Source: Sporodiniella umbellata (lineage: Eukaryota > Mucoromycota > Mucoromycetes > Mucorales > Rhizopodaceae). From it: 64,000 bases of DNA. How positions within the stretch are numbered: the first letter of the stretch is position 1; each line of letters starts with the position of its first letter. Below, in pieces: positions 37,198-48,683 of this stretch. The stretch covers positions 1 through 64,000 of the forward strand of contig JAIXMR010000049.1 in assembly GCA_025677835.1 (NCBI GenBank), written 5' to 3'. Below the pieces are notes generated by a model. The model worked only from the letters and a program-made list of their open reading frames with translations, was not told where the DNA came from and searched no databases. A program made the translations under genes and the position numbers.

Positions 37198-38712
37198 ATG
37201 CTTACTTTTGTTTTGATGTGGGGTGTATTTAGATGTTGTGTCTCGATTTACAGGTGGTCAAACGCATTTCTATCCCGGGTTTCATGTTAACAATCAAGCT
37301 GAGAGCGTTCGATTAAAAGAAGAAGTGATTGCCTTATTATCAGAGGAAATTGGATTGGAAGCCGTGATGCGTACACGATGTTCCGAAGGCATTATTTGCA
37401 AATCGTTTTATGGTAACTTTACAACCCGTGTTCCTGATGTAATGGCTTTGCCCAATGTACCTCGCGATCAATCCTACTGTGTCGAATTGGACATTGAGGA
37501 AGACATCCAATCATCGCATGTCTTCTTCCAGACCGCCTTACTTTACACAACATGCTTTGGCGAGCGCCGTATCCGTGTGATGAATCTTTGCATTCCTATT
37601 GCTAAATCTATCAGTGAGCTGTTTGCTTCAGTAGATCAAATCGTTGTCGCTCGTGCTTTATGTCATCAAGGTAAGTGCTATTCGGATATTTACTTTGATT
37701 GTATATGAACTTATATTTTTTTAACAAAAAAAAAAAATGCAGCCATTGACAAAGGAGCTAATGGAAAACTGCGTGACGCAAGGGATCATCTAACAAAGCA
37801 AACTATTGATTTGTGCACAACTTATGGGAAGGAGGTGCTAGGAATACAAACACCACAATCTCAACTAACGCTATGCCGTGAGTTAAGCTTGCTTCCTTTG
37901 CTTGTGCTTGGTTTGTTGAAATCAGTAAGTTTGTACCTACCAATTGCCGAGGCGCCTTTTTAATAGATATTTTTTAACGTGTAGGAAGCGTTTAATGATT
38001 CAGCTACGGTTCATCCTGACTTACGTTCACAGTCTGCTATTTTATTAAGAACTCTTCCTACTGATGCTTGGCTAAGTTTTGTTCACCCCAAGTTTTACTC
38101 CATTCACAATATGCCACAGAGTGTAAGTTTTGTATTTTACCTTTAGAAATATTCAATGACTAACTTTAAGACAGGCTGGCACCCTAGATGAAAAGAAAAA
38201 GTGTATTTTCCCACCTCAAACCAACTTGTGTAGTGAAAAATTAGAGTCACATGGTTGTTATTTAGTTGAAAATGGGCAAAACATCTTTATTTGGGTTGGA
38301 AAGCAAGCTGTTCCTCAGCTATGTAAGGATTTATTGGGCGCTCCTTCCATTCAAGAACTAAAGTCTGGACAGGTAAAAAAAAAAAAAAAAAAAAAAAGAA
38401 AGCTTAGGCCGTTTTGTGTTTATAACCCTTGATATAAAGGTGGCTATCCTTCCTCGCATCAAATCACCCATTTCAGAAAGATTAAACAACATCGTTGACA
38501 GTATAAGATCAGAACGCCAAGTAACCTACTACCCTTCTGTTTATATTGTGAAAGAAGATGGAGACCCCGTCTTGCGTGCCAGATGCTTAAGTCTTCTGTT
38601 AGAAGATCGACACCCTACCGGGCCTACTTCTGCCGGTGCCAACCAAACTACTGCTAACTCAGGTATGAGCTACTTCCAATGGCTTGGGTTTATTAGATCA
38701 AAATGCCAATAA
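35347..38712 (+). CDS. SEC24: COPII coat cargo-binding subunit SEC24
   Basis: Cargo-selecting subunit of the SEC23/SEC24 COPII inner coat at ER exit sites. I start at MSYPNYNTPPGQ (35347) rather than the ATG at 35311 because the upstream residues look untranslated. The N terminus is disordered and Gln/Pro/Tyr-rich with GYQQ repeats (35500-35650). The zinc-finger domain is VARCSRCKTYINPF ... WVCNMCG (36207-36295). The trunk domain follows (PPQPPCYVFVIDVS; GGKIICYQVSLPNIGEG), then the beta-sandwich (FTGGQTHFYPGF), helical and gelsolin domains to about 38711. At least eight introns; three carry long poly(A) runs (A27, A28, A23). About 950 residues. Confidence 0.94.
36907..36933 (+). repeat. A27 homopolymer ending at a SEC24 3' splice site
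   Basis: Twenty-seven A residues are followed immediately by G and then exon sequence encoding APTGGK. The likely branch sequence TGACTAAT lies near 36881-36888 with a T-rich stretch between. Confidence 0.9.
37165..37192 (+). repeat. A28 homopolymer just after a SEC24 5' splice site
   Basis: The donor GTAAGGC is followed by 28 A residues inside the intron that ends before GTTGTGTCTCGATTTACAGG. Confidence 0.9.
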
Positions 38713-39994
38713 AAAAAATAAAGAGGGGCAAAAATAAACAACGACAACCGACGAAATTTAGTTGGGTCAATATAGTTTTTTTTTTTTTTTTTTTTTTTTT
38801 TTGGGGTTGTTTCCGAATATAACAGAGACAGGGTTGCAAAACAACAGCAATAAAAAGTTTGACAGGTTTGACCTAGAGTCTAGATAACTCTGCTTCTCAG
38901 TTCTAGACAAGAATCTCCATAAAGATTCAAGTCTTTTATGATACCAAGAGAAGATACCCATACTGTATTCTACAAAATCATGCCTTTTATATATCATTTA
39001 AAAAAGTGTAACTGCAATTTTCGTAAATAAAGTACCAAAGAATGGTTATTTTCTCACGTACCTTATATGCTTGCTGAAGGCCAAAAAAAAAAAAAAAAAA
39101 AAAAAAAAAGATGAAAATAAACAGTAAAAAAAATAAAGGCTTGGGCGTCTGTTGTAGCAAAAACCGACTTCATACCTGTCTATAAAAAGCCATGATATAT
39201 ACAGACTGTAAAGAGTCTGATTATTGCAATAGTAAAAGGTAGCAGCAGAATGTATGTAGCGCTCGAGTGACGATGATAACAGTCTAAGGGGAAAATAATG
39301 CTTAGAAAATGGCAAGTTTAGCAAGTGGCCTTTACAAGAACATGAACAGACGTCTTGAATTATTTAAATATAGAAATCTTAATAAATGTTTCGCTTTTGA
39401 GTGATACAGACTATTTGAAATAAGCACAAGTATCTATAAATCATCAAGCTTAAAGACAGTCTAACATTTTAGAGGGTAATAGTGTCCTGGAAAGACTGGT
39501 ATGGCTTAACATGTTTTTTTTAAAAAAAAAAAAACAAGGAATTGAAACCAATCCATATTTCATTGAAGTCGAGCTATTAAGATATTCTTTATTCTACCTA
39601 CTATTTCTCATTTTATAACCAAGTATGGCTACAGCAAACACGAACAAGAATCACTGTAGACAGCTATCCAAACTGAAACGAACCTAGACTTTGCTTGGTT
39701 CCTGGTCTCTTCAACTGTGGTCTGCCCTTGCATGTGATTTTTGCAGTTTTAAAAACATGTGATTTTTCTTACCCAAGGACAGTTGCAACCGTCTGATAGA
39801 GCAAAATCTAGAGCTGTTATGAGAGACAAACAGGCTCTCCTGTAAAACGATACATGCTAAAAGCTTTCAAGCCAAGGGATTTGAAAGTATTCTGGGTGCA
39901 GACCTCTACTCTAGCAGGTTTCGAAATTCAGGCGCGGGCTTACACTGTCCAGCTAGTGGATCTGAACAAGCGCTGAATTTTCACTTTCCGAACA

Positions 39995-40000
39995 CCAAGT

Positions 40001-40040
<40 letters not shown>

Positions 40041-40043
40041 TGG
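39995..40043. repeat. Inverted repeat around T8A31 (CCAAG...CTTGG)
   Basis: Left arm CCAAG followed by T8, then A31, then right arm CTTGG. The arms CCAAGT8 and A8CTTGG are perfectly complementary (13 bp) with about 23 A residues as the loop. Confidence 0.85.
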
Positions 40044-40277
40044 AATTTGATACATGAAAGGCAGTATGCGCAGAGAAAGGAAACTACCATGTGCTCAGAT
40101 AAAACAGTGATAAAGAACAAGCCAAATTTTCATTTTTGTAGCAAGAAATAAACCAAAAGTGTATAGACGCACAAGAGGCAAAGAAGGAAAAAAAAAGAAA
40201 AAAAAATACACTAGAAATACCCGCTGTTTTCAAATCCACAGCCTTTTTTTTTTTTTTTTTTTTTGGCCCCGCAAAGG

Positions 40278-40285
40278 TATAAAAA
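40278..40285 (+). promoter_or_regulatory. TATA box of the uridine phosphorylase gene
   Basis: TATAAAAA in a locally GC-richer context (GCAAAGG before, GCGTAGG after), 91 bp upstream of the start codon. Nothing else in the interval resembles a core promoter better. Confidence 0.5.
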
Positions 40286-40368
40286 GCGTAGGTCACCTTT
40301 GGTTTTCTTTTATTCTATTTTTCTTGTTTTGTTCCAAACACAAGATAGAAAAAAAAAAAAAAAAAAAA

Positions 40369-41369
40369 ATGAAAGAAGTTATTGAAGGCGCCAACTTTCC
40401 CCGAGATGCAGAAGGCAAAGTCTACCATATGAGTGTGAAGACAGGTGAAGTGGCCAATCGTATATTGACAGTGGGAGATCATGTCAGAGCGAGAAGGATT
40501 GCAAAGTTTTTGGATTCAGAAGAAGCTTCAGGACACCCTGTTTTCGAAAAATCGAGCCAAAGAGGCTTTTTAACAATCACCGGCCGTTACAAGGGCGTGC
40601 CTGTATCTATCATTGCGATGTAAAGTATTTAGAGAGATAAATAGGGTGAAATACTAAAGACGTGGGAAACAATAGCGGTATGGGTACTTCCATGATGGAT
40701 TTCTTTGTTCGTGAAACGCGTGCTAGTACAGAGGGTACGATTGCCATCATCCGGTTTGGTTCTTGCGGGTCCCTTTCTGCCTCTGCTCCCACTGGTGCAG
40801 TCATTATTCCCAAAGCAGGTTTTTGCATCCGTCGTAATATGGATTACTTTGCTGAAGCGCCTATTTACCCTGAACTGAAAGACAAACCTTACCTTTTCTC
40901 GGGTACCTTTGCAGCTGACAAAGACATGACTGACCTTTTAGCCACTCACATCGAAAAGGCTTTGGACCCCATTCAGAAAGACGGTCTGTTGGTTGGTCCT
41001 GTGTTGACAGGTGGTTTAAATGCCGATGGATGTTCTTTTTATTCAGCTCAAGGCAGAACAGACGCCAATTTCTGGGACGACAACGAAGGTGTCTTGCAAG
41101 AAACCATCCAGACTTACCCTGAAACACACTCAATTGAAATGGAAACATCCGTTTTGTTCCATTTAGCCAAGTGTGCTCGTAACCCTGTACGTGCTGCTGG
41201 CTGTATGCAAGTGTTTGCTGATCGTTTGGGCAACAAGTTTATTCGTCCTGAAGTTGTCGCCGCTCTGGAACCTGCCGTGGGCCAAGCTTGCTTGGATGCT
41301 TTGATCCAAGTCAAGTTGGATGATGAAATCGATGTTGCTGGAACCGTTTGGGAACCCCGCCAATTGTAA
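40369..41369 (+). CDS. Uridine phosphorylase (PNP_UDP_1 family)
   Basis: Pyrimidine salvage enzyme splitting uridine into uracil and ribose 1-phosphate. Start MKEVIEGANFPRDAEGKVYH follows directly on an A-run of about 20. Blocks: LTVGDHVRARRIAKFLD (phosphate-binding region), GRYKGVPVSIIA, then intron 40620-40675 placed so exon 2 restores IGMGTSMMDFFVRE; the nearer AG at 40658-40659 would shift the frame. RFGSCGSL and the GAVIIPKAG block follow, and SIEMETSVLF is the E-M-E ribose-binding motif of the family. About 314 residues. Separated from both neighbours by gene-free DNA. Substrate preference for uridine over thymidine or purine nucleosides is inferred from similarity only. Confidence 0.9.
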
Positions 41370-42808
41370 ATAATAAACAAAGTAGAGTCCCCCCCCCTTT
41401 TTGAAGATATAAATCAACATCTACACATAAGTATATATACAATACTCTCGCTTTCAACGCTTGCAGTTTTCTCTTTTCTTTTTTTTTTATAGCTCCCAGT
41501 TCTTCCTCTGATTATTATAAGCTCAGTTAGGGCTTTGTCATTGGTTGCTTATACTTTGAATAAACATGGACACTCCCCATACCCAAAAAAAAAAGTAAAA
41601 AAGAGCCTAAAGTAGTAATTAAAAAAAAAAACCGCATAGACTCTCAACGTCACCGTGCCTCCCCCCCCTTTGATTTGCCTCCACCCGATAAGGTGAACCT
41701 ACCAAGCTTTTGTTTGTCTATTGACCAATTAAATGTCGACTGTTTTCTAAAGCTCCATCAAAAAATACGTCCCTCTAGTTGTGTCCTCTTTCACTAATAA
41801 AGAAAGTACGCTGTAGCAAAACCGTTTCCTATTAGATCAACACCCTGTTACCTACTGTTCAAACAGACAGGCACATACTAGGTCATTCCTACCCTTGTGT
41901 TACAACAGCTACTTTTGTCAAAGCCTTAAAAGAACTTTTTTTTAAAAAAAATAAAAAAAATCTGTCAGGGTTTCTGTAAGATTCATTGTATTTTTCTTTT
42001 TGGTTACATTGTGTGATATGCGTGAGAAAGTCTGTTTCGTTTTGTACGACATCGGTCCTCTACCCTAATGAAACAAAAGGTAAGGCGCCTTTGCAGTGTA
42101 TCGACACAAGCGTGTCTATAGATCCAAGGACTCTCAAGGGGTTAGCGAGCCAACAGTTTGTGTGCCTTTATATAAAAAAAGAAATAAATTAAACATAGAA
42201 TATTGAAAAACAGCCGACGTTAAGAATTTTTTTTTTTTTTTTTTTTTGGCGTAAAACATTAGCCAGAATCTCTTTGAATAAAAACAGGCAAAAGAAATTC
42301 CAACTTTGTATGAATAGTAAACAATAAGACATATAATACTACAAACCTCACTCTTGCAGGGACAGATGGATGGCATCTGAGAAGACCTACTTTTTAATCA
42401 GCCCATGAGCTCTACTCTTATCTTTTACTACTCATAGTCTCTGTAGTCGTTGGATTAAAGAACAAGCTAACCTAAGCATGTCTTTTTATCACCAAAAACG
42501 CTGAGCATTATTTACTGAAAGGCCAGTAGAATCAGCGATCATGAATTCAGTAGTCCAAAAAAAAATAAAATAAAAATAAAAACCTGAATTGTTCGATTGA
42601 ATTTGATGCTAGGAAGTAAATACTTGCATACGCTTAGCCTTCAATCTTTCTCAGTACTGGTTACGATTTTTGAATAGTTTCCGAAGCTACATACTAGAAA
42701 CAAAAGACAGAACAATTATTCTCAGTAGACCTCTATAGTGTCATTCAATCGCAGAGTCTTTAAAAAAAAAAAAATCCAGACTCTGTCAGGATGCACTTTT
42801 TCAATTAT

Positions 42809-42843
<35 letters not shown>

Positions 42844-43927
42844 GCCACATGGTAACAATAGTTTTCAGCAATATCCTGTCAATAGATTTGGCGCCGACCC
42901 TCAAAAGTAAAACACTGTGCCTGCTATTTGGTCTAGTAAATGTGCCTGAATTCAAGTGTCGGTGGGCTTTTAAAGCCAAAAGACAAGAAAAAGGGGGAGT
43001 TTTGTATTTGTCTCCAACTTGAGTCACAAAAGCATGTCAATTCCTCTCACATTCATCTTTTTTAAAAAAAAAAAAAACATGCTTATTAGACACAACTCTT
43101 TAAAGATATTATTTTACTGTGCTGACAAAATATGGTAAACGATAAACAGGTTTCGTTCCAGCTGTTTTACAGCACACCGTCTCTTGAATCAACTGGTAAA
43201 GTCCTTTTCATTTTTGTTTTTTATAATAATAAAAAAGTGTACTGATCACAAAAGGTCAGATGGATCTGTATTTGGTAGAGTGTCAGTTGGCTTACAGACA
43301 TTTGATTTTCTCAAAGGGCATAGTTTGCGATCCCCTCCCTTTTATTGTTCATCAAAAAGAATTTACAAATACGTATTTCTGGTGTCGTGGGAAGAAGGTT
43401 ATTGTCCAGCTTGCAGTCAATGCACTATCTCTTTAGAGAATGTATACACGTTTCTTTTCAAAAAAGGGCGTACGCCACAAGTGCCTAAAAAGTGTATAAA
43501 AACACACACACACACACTCATCACTGCTTTACTCATTTAAACTTCTCAAGCGGGATACAAACTATGCTTGCTGACTTTCATCTTTTACTATTCTGAGGTG
43601 TTTCTAATTTTCTGGCGTTGTGGGTCATTTGACTTTCGATCCAGTAAGCGGATCAAAAGGTGATTTTGCTCGCTCTAGGACATAAAGTGACGTGTTGCTA
43701 ACTGAATTTTGACGTATACTTGAATGTATCATCTCTCGGTTCTATGACCGGTATGTCTTTGGTTTTTATTCTTTGATATCCGTGATAGGAGCCTTCGTTA
43801 GCAATTAGATAGGTTCTTGTATTGATAGGCGAACAAGCTTTAATAATAATAGTAAAAAAAAAAAAAAAAAAAAAAAAATTGAAAGAGAAAGTGTATATTT
43901 TGGGTGGGCAATAATTATGTACAAGAG
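41370..43927. other. Intergenic region, low-complexity, possible decayed ORF
   Basis: About 2.5 kb. A C9 run follows the uridine phosphorylase stop (about 41390-41398). It also holds T21 (42227-42247), A29 (42813-42841), T6A14 (43058-43077), a (CA)n run (about 43501-43516) and A25 (43854-43878). The ORF at 43184-43540 is not convincing. The one coding-like signal is the frame at 41566-41798. Confidence 0.5.
41566..41798 (+). pseudogene. Possible small basic-protein ORF broken at an A10 tract
   Basis: ATG 41566 gives MDTPHTQKKK and then a stop just after an A10 tract (41585-41594). The frame one base over is open from 41564 to a TAA near 41796-41798, encoding basic residues (KEPKVVIKKKNRIDSQRHR) and then PPFDLPPPDKVNLPSF. 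This could be an assembly error in a homopolymer, a decayed gene, a small intron I cannot place, or chance. No family recognised. Confidence 0.3.
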
Positions 43928-45181
43928 TTAAACATTCTTCCAGTCGTCTAATGTTCTCACAATCAACTCATAGGTAAGGATGGTGAGGGCAGAAGAAGGA
44001 ACAGTTCGAACCATGTTGGTGGATAGACCTTTATAAAAACCACCTAATCCTTCTTCTTTAAACATCAGCTTTGTTGCATGAAGTATGCCTTTGTATTTGT
44101 AAGGCTTTCTGGTCTGGTTTTGTAGTCGAGTTCGAATGACTTCATGAGGGTAAGTGGCAAGACTAGCTGCCATCTTCGAGAGCGAAGAGGCCAACAGAAT
44201 CGAATAGGATTCATTTGAGGGGTTGCGGTCTGTGTCTGTTCAAAAGTGTTAGTCTTTCATGTGAGGTAACTCGGTTACTCCAAACTTACTGAAAGCAACT
44301 TTTAGCTTCTCGTATAAAGGGAATTGAACAGCAACATGCGTCACGCCAATGAGAGAAGGTCCCAATCCTTTATAAAATCCTCGAAAACCCTCTTCTTTAG
44401 CAATCGTTGCAAATGCATGTATTGTGTTGTTGTATCGATAGGGCGTTTTCTCGTTCTGGGTCTATGTATGTATATATTCCTTTGTCAGTACTGTTGGCTG
44501 GCCTTTGCTTCTAGATTTACCATAAATCTTGTTTTGATAACCCACAAAGGGTTTGTGAGACAAGTCGCTAATGCGCCTGCTGACATAGCAGATACGATAT
44601 GTAACATCCATTCTTTGTTTTTCCCTAGAATATTTCCTTATTGTTTACTACACCGCTATCGATTTTACCCCCCCCCCCTCTTTTTTTTTTTTTTTTTTTC
44701 GTCTTCTTACCTATTTCCTGCGCCCATCTTCCCTTACAATAATCATATGTAGTGAAATAAATAGCCCATGTGGGTAAATAGCCCAAGATAGTCGGGCCCA
44801 ATCCTCGGTAAAGCCCGCGAATCCCCTCTTCACAACCTATTCTAGTCAAAGTACCCACTGTGCCTTTATACCGTATCTCCCCAGGTACAAGCACACCTTG
44901 GTTCTGTAATCGAGTTTTGGCAACATCCAAAGGACAGGTCACTATGGAAGAGACAATCCCTGCGCCTGCACCTGCAATAGAATGTTTTAGGTTTTCATGT
45001 CTTTGACTTTTTTTTTTTTTTTATTTTTTTCATACAAAAAAAAAAAAAAAAAAAATTAAAAAGTTATTTTTCTTTCTCTCTCCTTTCGTTTAAAACTTAA
45101 CAAGTTCATGTTTTGTTTTTTTGTTTTTTTTTTTTTAGATCCTTACGCGAAGTCTTTCCACCAATGGTGCGCTTTGATCAT
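43928..45181 (-). CDS. Mitochondrial carrier, NAD+ (YIA6/NDT1-like)
   Basis: SLC25 carrier of the inner mitochondrial membrane. Three carrier repeats are visible on the minus strand: CPLDVAKTRLQNQG (repeat 1), NPLWVIKTRFM (repeat 2) and YPHEVIRTRLQNQ (repeat 3), each with the P-x-[DEW]-x-x-[KR]-x-[KR] signature. The W in repeat 2 and PHEVIRTR in repeat 3 fit the pyridine-nucleotide/pyrimidine/folate branch; LGYLPTWAIYFTTYDY best matches yeast YIA6/YEA6. Exon 1 is MIKAHHWWKDF at 45181-45147, followed by a 140-nt intron (45007-45146) dense in A and T tracts; exon 2 continues AQRHENLKHSIAGAGAG. Three more introns (near 44710-44631, 44511-44462 and 44290-44233) are phased by homology. About 300 residues. 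NAD+ specificity is inferred. Confidence 0.85.
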
Positions 45182-45410
45182 TTACTTAAACAAAAGGGGA
45201 ATCCGCTCTCTTTTTTTGAAATTTCAGAAAAAAAAAAAAAAGGTATAAAAAAAAGTAGATGCACGCGAGAGAGAGAGTGTATTTTCTTTTTTTTTTTTTT
45301 TTTTTCTTGTTTTTGCGGTGACTTTTTCCTTTTTTTAGGGGGTGAAGTTTTCTTTTTCTTTTGGAGTAAAGCAAAAAAAAAAAAAAAAAAAAGAAAGAAA
45401 GAAAAATCAA
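44669..45410. repeat. Cluster of homopolymer tracts across the carrier gene 5' half
   Basis: Includes a C10-T run of about 19 (44669-44699), T and A runs at 45008-45055, A13 (45229-45241), T18 (about 45288-45305) and A19-type runs (45372-45391). Part is intronic and part upstream of the start. Confidence 0.8.
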
Positions 45411-47474
45411 TAAAAGAAAAAAAAAAGAGAAAGCACTGAAATGAAAGCATGACATCTTGCTTACTGATATACGACCAATCAAAACAGACCATTTTATTTT
45501 CCGGTTCACATGTCATCTTAAAGGAGATACTTGAAAGACCTTTTCGTATAAGCAGCATAATAAAGTGGCAATTTATTTATCCGACTAAAGTTCTACTTTT
45601 GATTGATACCAAACGAAAGTAAAAAAAACAAAAGCAAAACTAATGAAAAAGAGGAATAGAAAAATAGGCATTGAAACTGCGCAAAATGACTAGTAGTTAA
45701 CAAGATCTGAACAATAGGCTTATGCCTATTAAAAAAACTCGCTGACCCTTTTCTCTAGTAAAATTTCACAATGTTTTTAGGACTGTCGAAGTAAAAACAA
45801 TGAGGTTACAAGTAACTGACCGATGATGAGCAAAAAGTTTACCTCTTATAAAACGGATCATCTCTGTACCTTTTTCTTTCTTTCTATAAATTAGGCTGTT
45901 TTTTACATTGGCTATATAGAACAGAACATGCTTTAATTCATTTAATTTTTTTTTTTTTTTTCGTAAAGCTAGAGTCGCTCCAGTGCTCATCAGTAAAAAT
46001 GGTTTTAATCCGAAAAACGAATCAAAACTATTAAAAGGGAAAGAAATATAGGGCGTTTCTATAAAAAAAAAAATCAAATTCGCGATGGTCTGAATCTTCA
46101 AGACTATAGTGTTCTATTGTATTTCGGATAGGAGACTTTATCAAGCACAATTAAAGCAAGTAGTATAGAGCAACAAGTGATCATTATACATGAGCTTTCT
46201 ATAAATAGCAGTGTTAAGTTTTTCTGATTTTAGAAGAAATCAAAAGAAAAAGAGATTAGGGCTTTTAAGACAAACGCCCTATAACATAAAGCGTTTATAA
46301 AGAAATTATATAATTTAACATAACATAGGGTGTTTCAATGGTAGGGACGAAGAAACAACTGCTGCGCGTTCTGTCAGCTGTTTTTAAATAATGGTTTTGA
46401 TTACCTTGACTTACAAACAGTCACTAAACTTGGTGGGGCGTTTGCTGTAGTGCTAAACTTGCTTTAAATTGATAGAATAGAAAACTGTCTTTTAGCGATT
46501 TGTTATCTACAACTAGCTTTACTATATAACACCTCTCTAATTTCTTGCTGCTCTCCACGGTATCATCAGGGCGGCTATGTTTGATGTTGCCGTTATTAGC
46601 AAAACATTTTAATACGCGTCTATTTGAAAACTGAGCCCACCTTGCCGTTGCCAAACAGTTTTTTTTTTTTTTTTTTTTTTTTTTTTGGAGCGCAGTTTAC
46701 AGAGACCAAGTACAGAGTTTAAACTTTTGGGTTTCTTTTGTCTGAATAGTCAGAGGCAGTGACTCTACTTCCAAAGGCAATAAACAAATGAAAGGTTTCT
46801 TTAAAACAAACATCTTCAAAAAAAAAAAAACTCAAAATTGATTTTTGGAGAACTAACCAAGTAGCAAAGAAATTGAGAAAAAAAAAAACTTGGTTTTTAT
46901 AACAAAAGGTGGGCAGATCTTGGGGATGATAGTAAATAATGGAATCGCATTGCTCTATTATTTTCTCTGCCGAAATATCAAAAAAAAAAAAAAAAAAAAA
47001 AAGTTCCTTATTTAGTACATTATTACTACAATAGTGTTTCCCAACAGTCCTTGAAGCTAGTCTCTACATATTATCAAAAATCTGCAGGTTGATAATATGA
47101 GCACTGCTACATACTTTGCCAACTTTGGCAAGATTCAATCAAAGATGTGATTTAATTCAACAAACCAAACATTGAGAAAGTGTTAACTCATATCAAAACG
47201 CTTAAGAAGAAAAAACAGTACCATCGATTTTAAGCTCGTTCAACAGTAAGTATCGAGTCTCTTCCCCCTGGGACGTGTAACTGAGTTTCAATTTATTTGA
47301 ATAATAAAAAAAATTCAACAAGCGGTGCTTTTCCTAAAGTAAACAAAACGAGCAGTCCTCACTCCAACCAAAAAAAAAAAAAAAAAATCATGTGTAACAT
47401 GCAGCCGCCTTCAAGGGGACCGTAGTTCAGTTTTTTTTTTTTTTATATATACATTTCTTGTGTTTGCATTTACC
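45182..47474. other. Intergenic region with long T and A tracts
   Basis: About 2.3 kb with no gene recognised. The apparent ORFs here are Lys- or Phe-rich translations of homopolymers. T28 at 46659-46686 and A23 at 46980-47002 are the longest tracts. Confidence 0.55.
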
Positions 47475-48647
47475 ATGTCAACTAAACGAACACGCATTCC
47501 TTCTGTAGCACCTTCTCGTACAGAGTCTTATACTATGGATTCTTCTACTATCGGAAGTAGACAACGCCAGACAAAGAGGGATGAGGTAACTTGAGATATT
47601 TAACCTTTATCACCAAGCATCGATTGATAAGAAAAGGGAACTTTCTTTGTAGGCCATTCGCAAAAAAGTAGAACAAGAGCTTTCAAAGAAAAAGACAGGC
47701 ACTAAGCGTGTCAGACAAACCAAAAAGATTGCCGGTACAGTCTCTGCTCTCCGTCCTGCTCAAGCCTTGACTGTCAAAGAAAACATGTTGGTTATCGAGG
47801 CCGCCCAACTGCTGGCTGCTAAAAGAAGCGATTGTGTTTTGGTAGTAGATGAATATGATCACCTAAGTGGGATTTTTACTGCAAAAGACTTGGCCTATCG
47901 TGTCGTAGCTGAATCTTTGGATGCAAGGTAAACCAGTTTTTTTCTTATTCATATCTCTTACTATAATAGAAATACAACAGTGGCCAAAATCATGACTAAA
48001 GGGCCTATGTGTGTTACTTCAGATACCTCAGCAACAGATGCCTTGAACTTGATGGTCTCTCGAGGCTTCCGTCATTTGGTAAAAAAAAAAAAAACAAAAA
48101 CAAAACAGTGCCTTTCAATAAGTCCTGGAATTAACAAATGTTCGTAGCCTGTATGCAATGAAGAAGGCGACATTTTTGGTTTGTTGGATATTACAAAGTG
48201 TCTTTATGAAGCACTAGATAAGATGGAAAGAGCCTTTGGATCATCTCGCAAACTATATGATGCGCTAGAAGGTGTAGAAAAAGAATGGTCTAATGGGCCT
48301 ATTCAACTCGTTCAATACATGGAGGCTTTACGTGACAAGATGGAATGCCCTGATCTTAGCACAGTTCTGGACGGACACCCACCTGCAGAAGTGACTGTGA
48401 AGACTAACGTACGTGAAGTAGCACGTATGATGAAAGAATATCACACAACGGCTGTGCTTGTTACTGACCGTGAGGGACTCGCGGGTATTTTTACTACCAA
48501 AGATGTAGTCTTGCGTGTCATCGCTGCTGGTTTAAACCCAGAGAACTGTTCAGTAGTACGTGTGATGACCCCTCACCCAGATACAGCTCCACCTCACATG
48601 TCCATCATGGACGCTTTAAGAAAGATGCATGGTAAAAAGAGAAGCGT

Positions 48648-48683
<36 letters not shown>

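Larger units (their letters stand above)
38713..40368. other. Intergenic region rich in long A/T tracts
   Basis: Contains an AATAAA for SEC24 near 38717-38723, T27 at 38776-38802, A27 at 39083-39109, T8A13 at 39514-39534, the T8A31 hairpin-like element at 39995-40043 and T21 at 40244-40264. No ORF looks genuine; a small plus-strand frame from 40159 is low complexity. Confidence 0.6.

Noticed and set aside
39880..39945. tRNA-like B-box candidate (GGTTTCGAAATTC)
   Set aside because: One base too long for a B box, no matching A box at the right distance and no acceptor stem.
40659..40675. Nearer acceptor AG (40658-40659) for the uridine phosphorylase intron
   Set aside because: It puts exon 2 out of frame; the acceptor at 40674-40675 restores the conserved IGMGTSMMDF block.
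43184..43540. Plus-strand ORF of 118 codons containing a CPAC motif
   Set aside because: Ends in a (CA)n-derived Thr/His run, has no neighbouring exons and no known domain; likely chance.
45113..45558. Several Lys- or Phe-rich ORFs on both strands
   Set aside because: Translations of homopolymer tracts within and upstream of the carrier gene.
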